Assembly: GCF_005844085.1 (NCBI RefSeq)
Contig: NZ_VCDI01000001.1
Span: forward strand, 620,001 to 684,000
Length of the DNA stretch: 64,000 bases
Direction: 5' to 3'
Origin: Lichenicoccus roseus
GTDB taxonomy: Bacteria > Pseudomonadota > Alphaproteobacteria > Acetobacterales > Acetobacteraceae
How positions within the stretch are numbered: position 1 is the first letter of the stretch; every line of letters starts with the position of its first letter. The translations under genes were made by a program, and so were the position numbers. Positions 54,975 to 64,000 of the stretch are shown here, piece after piece. Under the pieces are notes generated by a model. That model ran no database searches, had not been told where the DNA came from, and was given only the letters and a program-made list of their open reading frames with translations.

Positions 54975-55964
54975 TCAAGATCGCCCACGTGCGGCGACCG
55001 GACGCAGCTCGGCCTCCACCGCCTCGTAGAGTGCCTCCGCAGCCGGCGAGAGCGGCCGTTCCGCCAGCCGGATCAGCCCGAAGGTGTCGATCGCGATGCG
55101 CCCGGCACCGGGGACCGCCGGCAGCATCCGGAACCGGCCGCCCGGCCTGGTGAACACTTCGGCGGCCGCCCGGCTGAGCGCGGTCACGGCGTCGATGCGG
55201 TCGATCAGCGAAAGGCTCATCATGACACCCTCGGTATTCAGCACCTCACGGGGCGGTGCCAGATGGGCGGCGCGGAACAGGCCCTCGATGCGCCGGCGCA
55301 GCAGGGTGCCGGGCGGCTGCAGCACCCAGGGCTGCAGGGCGAGCGCCGCCAGGTCGGGTGGCGGCCCGCTCAGCATCGGGTGCGACGCGCGAACGAACAG
55401 ACCGATCTCCTCGTCGGCCATTTCGCGATATTCCAGCGCGCTGGCATCGATGCCGGGCGGGATCCGGGCAACCGCGAAGTCCAGCCGCCCTTCCAGCAGC
55501 CGCGCCACCAGCGGTCCGCTGGTCTCGACCTGGACGCTGATCGACATGCCGGGCCTGGTCCGCCGGACCCGCTCGATGGCGCGCACCACCGGACCGGACG
55601 CGGGACCGCTGACCGCACCGACCGAGACCTGCCCGGCGGCGCCGGCACGCGTCGCGGCCAGCTCGCGGGCGGCGCCCTCCAATTCGATCAGCACCGAGCG
55701 GGCGCGACGGATCAGGATCTCGCCGAACAGGTTCGGCTCCATGCCGCGGGGCAGCCGTTCGAACAGAGGCGTCGAGACCATGCTCTCGATCTCGGCGATC
55801 AGCTTGGAGGCGGCCGGCTGGGTCATCGCCAGGGCCGCGGCGGCGCGGGCCAGATTGCGATGATCGTCCAGCGCGGCCAGCAGCTGCAGATGACGCAGCT
55901 TCAACCGGGCCCGGATGAACCAGTCCATCGGCAACGGGCCGTGGTCGCCCGAACCCGGCATCAA
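54975..55964 (-). CDS. LysR-family regulator, GbpR-like
   Basis: This 329-residue regulator has an N-terminal winged helix (LKLRHLQLLAALDDHRNLAR AAAALAMTQPAASKLIAEIE). The effector domain reads GQVSVGAVSGPASGPVVRAI and LDFAVARIPPG. The pattern resembles GbpR, which controls the sugar-binding protein gene chvE in related bacteria. It is divergent from the arabinose-binding protein gene, the classic arrangement for LysR control. The intergenic region contains two palindromes. Confidence 0.9.
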   Translation of the reverse strand: MMPGSGDHGPLPMDWFIRARLKLRHLQLLAALDDHRNLARAAAALAMTQPAASKLIAEIESMVSTPLFERLPRGMEPNLFGEILIRRARSVLIELEGAARELAATRAGAAGQVSVGAVSGPASGPVVRAIERVRRTRPGMSISVQVETSGPLVARLLEGRLDFAVARIPPGIDASALEYREMADEEIGLFVRASHPMLSGPPPDLAALALQPWVLQPPGTLLRRRIEGLFRAAHLAPPREVLNTEGVMMSLSLIDRIDAVTALSRAAAEVFTRPGGRFRMLPAVPGAGRIAIDTFGLIRLAERPLSPAAEALYEAVEAELRPVAARGRS

Positions 55965-55970
55965 TTCGGC

Positions 55971-56036
55971 ATATCCATGTAGATATCATTTGTCGCACAA
56001 ATCGGATTGGACGTATATCGGCGCCACGCCTACGGT
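55971..56036 (+). promoter_or_regulatory. LysR-araF control region: two palindromes and a candidate promoter
   Basis: ATATC-N6-GATAT (55971-55986) and ATTTGT-CGC-ACAAAT (55988-56002) are adjacent perfect inverted repeats. They are followed by TTGGAC (56007-56012) and TACGGT (56031-56036) at 18 bases. Palindromes just upstream of a weak promoter suit a LysR activator site. The araF gene itself has AGGAGG at 56086-56091. Confidence 0.55.
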
Positions 56037-56095
56037 TCGCCGCGTTCATTCTGGCATCAGACCAGAGCCCAGCCCGTGAGGGCACAGGAGGAAAC

Positions 56096-57106
56096 ATGCA
56101 GATCACCAAGCGTCAGCTCGCGAAGCTGGGCCTCGCCGGCGCCGCCGCGTCTCTCGTCGGCAAGGCCGGGCTCGGCAGCGCGTACGCCGCCGATGCGCCG
56201 CTCAAGATCGGCTTCATCGTCAAGATGCCGGAGCAGGCCTGGTTCATCAACGAGCAGACGGCCTCGGCCGCCTGGGGTGGCCAGCATGACGTGACCGTCG
56301 TCAAGCTCGCAGGCTCCGACGGCGAGATGGTGATGACCGCCATCGACAACCTGTCCGCGCAGGGTGCCAAAGGCTTCGTGATCTGCCCGCCGGACGTGAA
56401 GCTCGGGCCGGCGATCTATGCCCGTGCCACCGCGCAGAACATGAAGGTGGTCACCGTCGACGACCGCTTCCTCGGCCCGGATGGCCAGCCGATGGCCGAC
56501 GTGCCGCATCTCGGCATGTCCGGCTACAAGATCGGCCAGCAGGTCGGCGAGGCGCTTGCCGCCGAGATGAAGCATCGCGGCTGGAGCCCGGCCGACGTCG
56601 CCGCCTGCCGCATCACCGATGCCGAGCTGCCGACCGCGCGCGAGCGCGTGCAGGGCGCGACCGACGCGCTGCTGAAGGCCGGCTTCATGCAGGCCAACAT
56701 CTTCGACGCGCCGCAGCGCACCACCGATACCGAAGGCGGCTCGACCGCCGCCTCGCCGGTCTTCGCGCGGCACGGCAACTTCAAGAAGTGGCTGATCTAC
56801 GCGTTGAACGAGGAGACCGTGCTCGGCGGCGTGCGCGCCAGCGAGGCGTTCCACCTGCCGGCCGAGAACGTCATCGGCATCGGCATCAACGGCACCGGCG
56901 CCGCGTTCGCCGAGTTCAGCAAGCCGCAGCAGACCGGCTTCTTCGGCACCGTGGGCGTGTCGAGCTTCCTGCACGGGCGCCAGAGCACCATCAACCTGGT
57001 GAACTGGATCCGCACCGGCACCCGGCCGCCGGCCAACACCGAGACCACCGGCGTGCTGATGACGCACGACAACTGGCAGGCGGTGAAGGCCAAGCTGGAG
57101 GCATGA
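56096..57106 (+). CDS. araF: L-arabinose-type periplasmic sugar-binding protein
   Basis: This 336-residue protein has a signal peptide of about 31 residues. The mature part follows E. coli AraF closely: [60 protein letters not shown] and [20 protein letters not shown]. It would capture arabinose or a related sugar and deliver it to AraGH. AGGAGG five bases before the ATG is the strongest ribosome-binding site in the cluster. The stop codon overlaps the araG start. Confidence 0.9.
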   Translation: MQITKRQLAKLGLAGAAASLVGKAGLGSAYAADAPLKIGFIVKMPEQAWFINEQTASAAWGGQHDVTVVKLAGSDGEMVMTAIDNLSAQGAKGFVICPPDVKLGPAIYARATAQNMKVVTVDDRFLGPDGQPMADVPHLGMSGYKIGQQVGEALAAEMKHRGWSPADVAACRITDAELPTARERVQGATDALLKAGFMQANIFDAPQRTTDTEGGSTAASPVFARHGNFKKWLIYALNEETVLGGVRASEAFHLPAENVIGIGINGTGAAFAEFSKPQQTGFFGTVGVSSFLHGRQSTINLVNWIRTGTRPPANTETTGVLMTHDNWQAVKAKLEA

Positions 57107-58659
57107 GCGCTTCGCTCCCGGCGAGCGCGGGCGAGCACGCGGCAGGTCCGCAGAAGGGACTGGCGCACGAGGCGGAAGCCTTCCTGCGGTTCCGCGGCAT
57201 CACCGTCGAGTTCCCGGGCGTCAAGGCGCTCAAGGGTGTCGACCTCTCGGTGCATCGCGGCTCCGTGCATGCGCTGATGGGCGAGAACGGCGCCGGCAAG
57301 TCCACCCTGCTCAAGGTTCTGAGCGGGGTGAACACGCCATCGTCGGGCACCGTGGAGGTCGGCGGCCAGCAGCTGCAGTTCCGCAACACCGCCTCGGCGA
57401 TCGAGGCCGGCATCGCGGTGATCTACCAGGAACTGCACCTGGTGCCCGAGCTGTCGGTCGCCGAGAACCTGATGCTCGGCCAGCTGCCGCGTCGCGCCGG
57501 CTTCGTCGACCGCGCCCGGCTGCGCGAGCGAGCGATGGGCGTGCTGCGTGACCTCGGCGAGGATATCGGCCCGGACACGCTGGTCTCGCGGCTCTCCATC
57601 GGCCAGCGGCAGATGGTCGAGATCGGCAAGGCGCTGCTGCGCGACGCACGGGTGATCGCCTTCGACGAGCCGACCAGCTCGCTGTCGGTTCGCGAGACCG
57701 TCAACCTCAAGCGCATCGTGCACCGGCTGCGCGACGACGGCCGCGCCATCATCTACGTGACCCACCGCATGGCCGAGGTGTTCGAGCTGTGCGACGCGGT
57801 AACCGTCTTCCGGGACGGCGCCTGCATCGCTTCGCATGCCGACATGGCGGGCGTCACCAACGACCAGATCGTGGCCGAGATGGTCGGCCGCTCGATCGAG
57901 GACATCTACGGCTACCGCACCCGCGAGCCGGGCGCGGTGCTGATGCAGGCACAGGGCCTGGTCGGTCCCGGCGTGGTCGAGCCCGTAAGCTTCGAGGTGC
58001 GCCGGGGCGAGATCCTCGGCTTCTTCGGCCTGGTCGGCGCCGGACGCACCGAGCTGATGCGCCTGCTGTGCGGCAGCGTGATGCCGACCGGCGGCACGGT
58101 CACCATCGACGGCAAGCGCCTGCCCCCGGGCTCCACCCGCGAGGCGATCCGCCAGGGCGTGGCGCTGTGCCCGGAGGACCGCAAGGCTGAAGGCATCTTC
58201 CCGATCGCGGGCGTCGGCGAGAACGTCAACGTCAGCCTGCGCCGGCGGATCGCGCGCGGCGGCATCTTCGTCAACCGCGCCGTCGAGGCGCGCAACACCG
58301 CCGACATCATCCAGCGCCTTAACGTGCGCACGCGGGACGGCAACACGCCGATCGCGACGCTGTCCGGCGGCAACCAGCAGAAGGTGATCCTGGGCCGCTG
58401 GCTGTCGGAGAACATCGAGCTGCTGGTGCTGGACGAGCCCACCCGCGGCATCGATGTCGGCGCGCGCGCGCAGATCTATGGGATCCTCTACGACCTCGCC
58501 GACACCGGCAAGGGCGTCATCGTGGTGTCGTCCGACCTGGCCGAGGTGATGTCGGTCTGCGACCGCGTCATCGTCATGCGCGAGGGCCGCATGGTGGGGT
58601 CGGTGCCGCGCCGCGAGATCACCGCCGAGCGGCTGCTGCAGATGGCGCTTCCACAATAA
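57103..58659 (+). CDS. araG: Sugar ABC importer ATPase, AraG type (double nucleotide-binding domain)
   Basis: This 518-residue protein has two ATPase halves. The first has Walker [10 protein letters not shown] near residue 60, signature [16 protein letters not shown] and Walker [12 protein letters not shown]. The second has the usual altered P-loop [10 protein letters not shown], signature [15 protein letters not shown] and [14 protein letters not shown]. This layout is the norm for AraG/RbsA-type proteins. The first 30 residues before [10 protein letters not shown] are an unusual extension. ATG 57103 overlaps the araF stop codon (ATGA). Confidence 0.93.
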   Translation: MSASLPASAGEHAAGPQKGLAHEAEAFLRFRGITVEFPGVKALKGVDLSVHRGSVHALMGENGAGKSTLLKVLSGVNTPSSGTVEVGGQQLQFRNTASAIEAGIAVIYQELHLVPELSVAENLMLGQLPRRAGFVDRARLRERAMGVLRDLGEDIGPDTLVSRLSIGQRQMVEIGKALLRDARVIAFDEPTSSLSVRETVNLKRIVHRLRDDGRAIIYVTHRMAEVFELCDAVTVFRDGACIASHADMAGVTNDQIVAEMVGRSIEDIYGYRTREPGAVLMQAQGLVGPGVVEPVSFEVRRGEILGFFGLVGAGRTELMRLLCGSVMPTGGTVTIDGKRLPPGSTREAIRQGVALCPEDRKAEGIFPIAGVGENVNVSLRRRIARGGIFVNRAVEARNTADIIQRLNVRTRDGNTPIATLSGGNQQKVILGRWLSENIELLVLDEPTRGIDVGARAQIYGILYDLADTGKGVIVVSSDLAEVMSVCDRVIVMREGRMVGSVPRREITAERLLQMALPQ

Positions 58660-58688
58660 CAACGCCGACTTCCGAGAGAAACACTGCC

Positions 58689-59702
58689 ATGTCCCAGGCG
58701 ACCTTGAACGCCAGCCCGCCCCCGGCGGGGAGTACGGCACAGCCCAACCGGGGCGCCGGCATGGTGCGCCGCGCGATGAGCCAGTCGGGCATCGTGCTGG
58801 TGTTCCTGATCCTGTTCGCGGTGCTCGCCGCCTCGGTGCCGGACTTCCTCACCCCGGGCAACATCACCGGCCTGCTGCTGTCGGTGACGCTGACCGGCAC
58901 GCTCGCGTCCACCATGATGATGGTGCTGGCGCTCGGCGAGGTGGATCTGTCGATCGCCTCCACCGTCGCCTTCTCGGGCGTGGTGGCGTCGGTGGCCACC
59001 GACGCGCTCGGCCTGCCTCTCGGCATCCTGGCCGGGATCCTGGCAGGCGGCGCGGTGGGGCTGTGCAACGGCATCGTCGTCGCCAAGGCCGGGGTGAACT
59101 CGCTGATCGCGACGCTGGCGGCGATGGAGATCGTCCGCGGGTTGGCATACATCACCTCGCACGGCGACGCGGTGATGATCGCCTCGCCCGGCTTCTTCCG
59201 GCTGGCCAGCGCCGCGATGTTCGGCCTGACCGCGCCGATCTGGATCATGGCGGCGATGTTCGTGATCTTCGGGGTGATCCTGAACCGTACCGTGTTCGGA
59301 CGCGACGTGCTCGCCACCGGCGGCAACACCGAGGCCGCCCGCCTCGCCGGCCTGAACGTGGACCGCATCAAGATCACCGTGTTCACCCTGCAGGGCCTGG
59401 TCGCCGGCTTCTGCGGCGTGCTGCTGTCGTCCCGCATGGGCCTCGGCGATCCCAAGACCTCGATCGGCCTGGAACTCGCGGTGATCTCGGCCTGCGTGCT
59501 GGGCGGGGTGTCGCTCACCGGCGGCATCGCCAGCATCTCGGGCGTCATCGTCGGCGTGCTGATCATGGGCTGCGTGCAGGACGCGATGGGCCTGCTCAAC
59601 GTGCCGACCTTCTACCAGTACCTGGTACGCGGCGGCATCCTGCTGCTGGCGGTGCTGTTCGACCGCTGGAAGAACGGCCGGCGCCCCGGCCTGAAGCGAT
59701 AG
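58689..59702 (+). CDS. araH: Sugar ABC importer permease, AraH type
   Basis: This 337-residue protein has eight to ten membrane helices with GEVDLSIASTVAFSGVVASV, NSLIATLAAMEIVRGLAYIT and TGGNTEAARLAGLNVDRIKI, all typical of the RbsC/AraH family. It ends the araFGH cluster. A 121-base gap without a recognisable terminator follows. Confidence 0.93.
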   Translation: MSQATLNASPPPAGSTAQPNRGAGMVRRAMSQSGIVLVFLILFAVLAASVPDFLTPGNITGLLLSVTLTGTLASTMMMVLALGEVDLSIASTVAFSGVVASVATDALGLPLGILAGILAGGAVGLCNGIVVAKAGVNSLIATLAAMEIVRGLAYITSHGDAVMIASPGFFRLASAAMFGLTAPIWIMAAMFVIFGVILNRTVFGRDVLATGGNTEAARLAGLNVDRIKITVFTLQGLVAGFCGVLLSSRMGLGDPKTSIGLELAVISACVLGGVSLTGGIASISGVIVGVLIMGCVQDAMGLLNVPTFYQYLVRGGILLLAVLFDRWKNGRRPGLKR

Positions 59703-59823
59703 TCCGGAGCGGCGGGGCAAGCCATCGGACGTGGCAGATTCGTTACAATATTCGAACTTTTGACGGGCAATTGACATAGGCTCCCTTGCAACCGCGGGGG
59801 TCGCTGGTCAGTAGTTCTTCCCG

Positions 59824-61332
59824 ATGACGAGCGACCTACAAGAACGCGGCGTATCAGGCGCCTGGTGGCGCAAGCCCGAGGCCGGTGGCGACGTCCCCGC
59901 GCGTATCCTGGGCTCGATCCAGGCCGGCAACGCGTTCACCGTGGTCACCGGCACCGCGGGCGTCGCATCCGACCTGGTCCTCGCCACGGTCGATCGCCTG
60001 CACGCCGCCCACATCGAGACCACCACCATCGAGGCGCCGCTCCCCAGCCTCGCCACGCTGACCCGCGCCATCAGCACCGCCTTGTCGGTGGTGGTGGATG
60101 TCGAGCGGCCTCTGGTGGTCATCGTGCGCGGCGCAGATGCTCTCGAGCCGGACGCAATGCTCCGGCTGCCTGCCCTGGCGGGACTGCGGCGCAGCGGCAG
60201 TCAGGTGCTCTGCTTCCTGCTGATCGGCAGGCCCTCGATCTGGAACGGCCTCGGCAGCATCGGCCTTGCCGCCCTGGAGCAGGACGAGGTCGCGCATATC
60301 CGCGTCGCGGCTCCCGCGATGTTTGCCGAACGCGACGAGGAACCGGCCGATGTTCCGGGCTTCCGCGAGGGGCCGCAGCCCGTCATCCGGGTGCGGCCCG
60401 ATGATCCGGACGAAGACGCCGCCACGCCTTTCGCCATCGCGGCGGATACCCGGCGACGGCGGCCGCGCCTGCGCCTGCTGGCAATCGGCGGTGGCGTCGT
60501 GGGCCTCGCGCTTGCCGTGATGGTCTGGGCGAGCTTGAGGGACAGGCCGACGTCCCTGCCGCCTGCCAGGACGCCCCCTCCGGTGGTAGCCAGCCTGCGC
60601 CCGTTGCCCGATCTGTCGCCGATCGCCACGACGCCACCGACCGGGCCGATGCCGCCGGCCCTCGCCCTTCCGGACGAGCCGACGCCCGCCGCCACACCGG
60701 CCCCGCTGCCAGCGCCGGCTTCCCCGGTGGCGGCCACGCCGCAGCCAGCCGCTCCCTTCGTTGCGGCGCCTCCGGCCGCCCCGATACTCCCCGCCGTGCC
60801 GCCGCCTCCCGCACCCTCACCGCCTGCTCCCCAGGCGTCGTCGGCTCCCCCGGCCACGCCCACCGCCCGGGTTGGAACGCCACCTCCCGCGGCGCCTGCC
60901 GCAGTGACCACGACCCCGCCGCAACCCACGGCATCTCTGGAAGCCGTTCGTCCGGCCCCGCCGATGCCGCAGCGACTGGCCCTGCCGGATGCCGGCGCGC
61001 TGCACGTCATCCTGCGCTACGGCCAGGCCAGCGAGGCATCGCGCCTGCGGGCAATGCAGATGGCGGACCTCCTGCGCAACGCCGGCGCCGCCGTCGATGG
61101 ACCGTCGGCTATCGCGTCGGGTCCGGCCCATACCACCATCGGCTACTTCTTCAATGCGGACCGCGCCGCCGCCGACCGCCTGGCGCATCGTCTGCCGGCG
61201 CACTTCATCCATGTCCGTACGCCGGTGGATCCTGCGGCGGGGACGATGATGCGTCCGGGCGAACTGATCATAACGGTCGGTCCGGACGATCCGGCAGCGC
61301 ACCCCCGTCCCGATCCGGGTTCCCCGGATTGA
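59824..61332 (+). CDS. Membrane protein with a degenerate ExeA-like ATPase domain and proline-rich linker
   Basis: This 502-residue protein has a cytoplasmic N-terminal part (about 25-175) that follows the ExeA/GspA AAA layout: ILGSIQAGNAFTVVTGTAGV at the P-loop strand, RPLVVIVRGADAL at the Walker B strand, and FLLIGRPSIWNGLG at the sensor region. The P-loop is GTAGVASD (43-50), without the GKT/S residues, and Walker B lacks DE. A membrane helix lies at about 217-236, a long Pro/Ala/Thr linker at about 240-380, and a periplasmic C-terminal domain at about 385-490 (LHVILRYGQASEASRLRAMQ). It precedes an OmpA-type lipoprotein gene. An envelope scaffold role is inferred, not shown. Confidence 0.7.
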   Translation: MTSDLQERGVSGAWWRKPEAGGDVPARILGSIQAGNAFTVVTGTAGVASDLVLATVDRLHAAHIETTTIEAPLPSLATLTRAISTALSVVVDVERPLVVIVRGADALEPDAMLRLPALAGLRRSGSQVLCFLLIGRPSIWNGLGSIGLAALEQDEVAHIRVAAPAMFAERDEEPADVPGFREGPQPVIRVRPDDPDEDAATPFAIAADTRRRRPRLRLLAIGGGVVGLALAVMVWASLRDRPTSLPPARTPPPVVASLRPLPDLSPIATTPPTGPMPPALALPDEPTPAATPAPLPAPASPVAATPQPAAPFVAAPPAAPILPAVPPPPAPSPPAPQASSAPPATPTARVGTPPPAAPAAVTTTPPQPTASLEAVRPAPPMPQRLALPDAGALHVILRYGQASEASRLRAMQMADLLRNAGAAVDGPSAIASGPAHTTIGYFFNADRAAADRLAHRLPAHFIHVRTPVDPAAGTMMRPGELIITVGPDDPAAHPRPDPGSPD

Positions 61333-61401
61333 CCCTCTGCCGTCCACGAAGCGCCCCCGGCAAGCGGGCGGCAGGACAAGCTTGACCCACAGGAGAACAC
61401 G

Positions 61402-61902
61402 ATGAGCCGGCGTATGATTTCTCTCTCGATGCGGCAGGCCATGCCGATCCTGGTGCTCGCTGGCCTGGGCGCCTGCGCGCAGACCCAGCCGCCCGCCCCG
61501 GTCGCGACCAGCGCGCCGCCGCCGCCGTCGCCGCCAGCCGTGGTAGCGGACACCGCCGCCAAGCCGAAGGCGCCGGACTCGCTGGATTTCTACTTCGCGC
61601 CCGGCAGCACCAAGCTGCGCGCAGAGGACGTCGCGCTGCTGGACAAGGCATCGCGCCTGTATCGCGACGGCAATCCCATCGTCATGGTCGTCGCCGGATC
61701 CAGCGACACCGTCGGTTCGCCGGAATCCAACCTGAAGCTGTCGCAGGCCCGCGCCGATGCCGTGCTGCAGGGGCTGGTCGCCCGCGGTATCCCGGTCGGC
61801 CGGTTCCAGGTGCTGGCGAAGGGGGTCACCGACCTTCCGGTGCAGACCGGCGAAGGTGTCGCCAACCAGGAGAACCGCCGGGTCGACCTGACCTGGCGCT
61901 GA
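61402..61902 (+). CDS. OmpA-family lipoprotein
   Basis: This 166-residue protein has lipobox LGAC (Cys25), a Pro/Ala linker, and an OmpA peptidoglycan-binding domain with LDFYFAPGSTKLRAEDVALL, LSQARADAVLQGLVARGIPV and ENRRVDLTW. The Asp/Arg pair that binds diaminopimelate is present. It would tether the outer membrane to the cell wall. AGGAG lies at 61391-61395, six bases before the ATG. Confidence 0.9.
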   Translation: MSRRMISLSMRQAMPILVLAGLGACAQTQPPAPVATSAPPPPSPPAVVADTAAKPKAPDSLDFYFAPGSTKLRAEDVALLDKASRLYRDGNPIVMVVAGSSDTVGSPESNLKLSQARADAVLQGLVARGIPVGRFQVLAKGVTDLPVQTGEGVANQENRRVDLTWR

Positions 61903-61922
61903 TCGGCACCAGGAAGAAGGCG

Positions 61923-62798
61923 ATGTCGATCGCGGGGCGGCTCCCGGCAGGAGCCGCAATCGCGGGGCTTGGCCTGGCCTTCGCCCTTGCCGGCACCGGC
62001 CTTGTCGGCACGGCGCACGCCGGTCGCCGCTCTGATGCGATCGCAGCCTACGACCATGGCGACTACGGGAGCGCGAGGACGCGCTTCCTGTCGCTCGCCC
62101 GCACCGGCGATGCCGACGCCGCCTACCGGCTGGGCATCATGTCGGATCTCGGACAAGGGGTGCCGGAGGACGCGACGGAGGCATTTCGCTGGTATCGGCG
62201 CGCGGCGGTGACAGGCTACGCACCGGCGGAGTTCAACGTCGCCGTGATGCTCGACAGCCATCGCGGGGTGCCGCACGACGCTGCCCAGGCGGCGGAATGG
62301 TATGCCCGCGCGGCAACGCACGGCAATCATCGCGCGCAATACAACCTCGGCCTGCTCTACAGCAGCGGCGAGGGCGTGCCCAGGAACAGGCCGGTGGCGC
62401 AGGCCTGGTTCCGGCTCGCCGAGAGCGGCGGGATCCCGGCGGCGGCCGAGCATATCGAGGCGGCCGGCACGCGACCGGAGACCAGGGGCGTCGCAAGCGG
62501 CAGGCTGCATGCGGTGACGCCGGTGGCGCCCAAGGCGGACACGGCGCTGTCACGCCGCGAGGTGGAGATCGTCTGGACAGCGCCGGCGCAGACGGTGCCG
62601 GTGCGCTTCTTCCTGCAAGTGGCGCATGGCGGCAGTGACCACGGCGAGATCTACGCCGACTACGTCGACAGCACCGCCGCCCTGGTCCGCCTGCCGGCCG
62701 GAGGCGGCGCCTATGCGTGGCGGGTCTATACCGTGTCGCCAACTACAGCCGACTACAGCATCGGCGCCTGGATCCCGTTCACGGTGCGGCCGCGCTGA
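61923..62798 (+). CDS. Exported Sel1-repeat protein
   Basis: This 291-residue protein has a signal peptide of about 33 residues (ends AHAG). Three Sel1 repeats follow: AAYRLGIMSDLGQGVPEDAT, AEFNVAVMLDSHRGVPHDAA and AQYNLGLLYSSGEGVPRNRP. A C-terminal beta-rich domain of about 90 residues (VEIVWTAPAQTVPVRFFLQV) resembles a fibronectin-like fold. It starts 20 bases after the OmpA-type gene with AGGAAG upstream, so the two are probably co-transcribed. Sel1 arrays mediate protein contacts; the partner is unknown. Confidence 0.85.
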   Translation: MSIAGRLPAGAAIAGLGLAFALAGTGLVGTAHAGRRSDAIAAYDHGDYGSARTRFLSLARTGDADAAYRLGIMSDLGQGVPEDATEAFRWYRRAAVTGYAPAEFNVAVMLDSHRGVPHDAAQAAEWYARAATHGNHRAQYNLGLLYSSGEGVPRNRPVAQAWFRLAESGGIPAAAEHIEAAGTRPETRGVASGRLHAVTPVAPKADTALSRREVEIVWTAPAQTVPVRFFLQVAHGGSDHGEIYADYVDSTAALVRLPAGGGAYAWRVYTVSPTTADYSIGAWIPFTVRPR

Positions 62799-62890
62799 CA
62801 TAGCGTCGGGTCGTCTTATGCCGGTCAACGGGAAACACTCTATCATGGGTCCCCCGCAAGCCTCGCCTGGCCGCAACGGATCTGTCCGCC

Positions 62891-64000
62891 ATGAGCTCTG
62901 CCGACCTCCTGCCCCCCCGCCACGACCTGGCGAGTGCGCTGCTCGCCACCGAGGCACGGCTCGGCGCGCACAACTACAAGCCGCTGGACGTGGTACTGAC
63001 GCGCGGCCTCGGCGTGTGGGTGTGGGATGTCGACGGCACCCGCTACCTCGACTGCCTGTCGGCCTATTCGGCGGTCAACCAGGGGCATTGCCACCCGCGC
63101 ATCCTGGCCGCGCTGACCGAGCAGGCCGGCCGTCTGACGCTGACCTCCCGCGCCTTCCATAACGACCAGCTGGCGCCGTTCTACGAGGAGCTCTGCGCGC
63201 TTACCGGCTCGCACAAGGTGCTGCCGATGAACTCCGGCGCCGAGGCGGTGGAGAGCGCACTCAAGGTGGCGCGCAAATGGGCCTACCAGGTGAAGGGCGT
63301 TGCCGCCGACGAGGCGGAGATCATCGTCTGCGACGGCAACTTCCACGGCCGCACGCTGTCGGTGATCTCGTTCAGCACCGACGATGCCTCGCGGCATGGC
63401 TTCGGGCCATTCACGCCGGGCTTCAAGGTGATCCCCTACGGCGACGCCGGGGCGCTGGAGCGGGCGATCACGCCGAACACCGCGGCCTTCCTGGTCGAGC
63501 CGATCCAGGGCGAGGCCGGGGTGGTGATCCCGCCCGCCGGCTTCCTGCGCCGGGCGCGCGACCTGTGCACCCAGCACGACGTGCTGCTGATCCTCGACGA
63601 GATCCAGACCGGGCTGGGGCGCACCGGTGCGCTGCTGGCCGAGGAGCACGAGGGCATCGAGGCGGACCTGACGCTGATCGGCAAGGCGCTGTCGGGTGGC
63701 TTCTATCCGGTCTCGGCGGTGCTGTCGCACGAGGCGGCGCTGGGGGTACTGAAACCCGGCGAGCACGGCTCGACGTTCGGCGGCAACCCGCTCGCCTGCG
63801 CGGTGGCGCGGATGGCGCTGCGCGTGCTGGTCGAGGAGGACATGATCGGCAACTCGGCGCGCATGGGCGATCGCCTGCTGCGCGGACTGCGCGAGAGCTG
63901 CGGCGATGTCGCGCGCGAGGTACGCGGGCGCGGGCTGATGATCGCGCTCGAGCTGGAGCCGGATCGCGGCGGCGCACGGCGCTTCTGCGAGGCGCTGCGC
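62891..64000 (+). CDS. rocD: Ornithine aminotransferase, 3' end outside the window
   Basis: The first 370 residues of a class III pyridoxal-phosphate aminotransferase are present. The start [20 protein letters not shown] leads to [20 protein letters not shown] and [14 protein letters not shown], the ornithine-specific pattern. [20 protein letters not shown] binds the phosphate, [14 protein letters not shown] carries the cofactor Asp, and Lys265 ([15 protein letters not shown]) forms the Schiff base. It would convert ornithine and 2-oxoglutarate to glutamate semialdehyde and glutamate. Only a short C-terminal part is missing. The 92-base gap before it holds no clear promoter. Confidence 0.93.
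   Translation, partial: MSSADLLPPRHDLASALLATEARLGAHNYKPLDVVLTRGLGVWVWDVDGTRYLDCLSAYSAVNQGHCHPRILAALTEQAGRLTLTSRAFHNDQLAPFYEELCALTGSHKVLPMNSGAEAVESALKVARKWAYQVKGVAADEAEIIVCDGNFHGRTLSVISFSTDDASRHGFGPFTPGFKVIPYGDAGALERAITPNTAAFLVEPIQGEAGVVIPPAGFLRRARDLCTQHDVLLILDEIQTGLGRTGALLAEEHEGIEADLTLIGKALSGGFYPVSAVLSHEAALGVLKPGEHGSTFGGNPLACAVARMALRVLVEEDMIGNSARMGDRLLRGLRESCGDVAREVRGRGLMIALELEPDRGGARRFCEALR

Overview
The window comes from a high-GC alphaproteobacterium, most probably of the family Acetobacteraceae. The reasons are the alphaproteobacterial order of the ribosomal-protein genes, an RpoA that begins at TTG with [12 protein letters not shown], an OprB-type sugar porin, a GbpR-like regulator beside an arabinose importer, and sigma70-type TTGACT/TAGGTT promoters. 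Genus and species cannot be read from the sequence.

Left edge (1-6064). A minus-strand transglutaminase-like protein is cut by the window start. Next comes a compact plus-strand peptide-export locus: a 58-residue precursor with a canonical double-glycine leader and a core of two and a half tandem IHHPDGYVATPA units, then an HlyD-type adaptor, then a C39-peptidase ABC exporter whose catalytic Cys, His and Asp are all visible. No modification enzyme or immunity gene is evident. This is the most interesting system in the window. A cupin gene converges on it.

Translation and transcription block (6065-34600, minus strand). In transcriptional order it reads rplK-rplA-rplJ-rplL-rpoB-rpoC / rpsL-rpsG-tuf-rpsJ-rplC-rplD-rplW-rplB-rpsS-rplV-rpsC-rplP-rpmC-rpsQ-rplN-rplX-rplE-rpsN-rpsH-rplF-rplR-rpsE-rpmD-rplO-secY-adk / rpsM-rpsK-rpoA-rplQ, closed by a strong intrinsic terminator. 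fusA is missing between rpsG and tuf, and secE-nusG are missing upstream of rplK. Convincing promoters lie before rplK, rpsL and rpsM.

Envelope and signalling region (34600-50300). A PadR regulator is followed by a minus-strand RND tripartite efflux operon (pump, adaptor, outer-membrane lipoprotein) and a two-component system. On the plus strand an apparent operon joins a dCache-GAF-cyclase-like receptor with degenerate catalytic residues to an Mla-type lipid-transport set: permease, ATPase-like subunit without Walker motifs, MCE protein and lipoprotein. Two of its gene junctions carry tandem duplications (35 bp and 21 bp) of the ribosome-binding/start module.

Right part (50300-64000). A ccdA antitoxin precedes a frameshifted ccdB. 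Then come an unknown 103-residue protein, an OprB porin, an M3 oligopeptidase, a LysR regulator divergent from araFGH-like arabinose import genes, an ExeA-like protein with a degenerate P-loop and proline-rich linker, an OmpA-type lipoprotein, a Sel1-repeat protein, and an ornithine aminotransferase cut by the window end.

No tRNA, rRNA, CRISPR array, insertion sequence or prophage was recognised.
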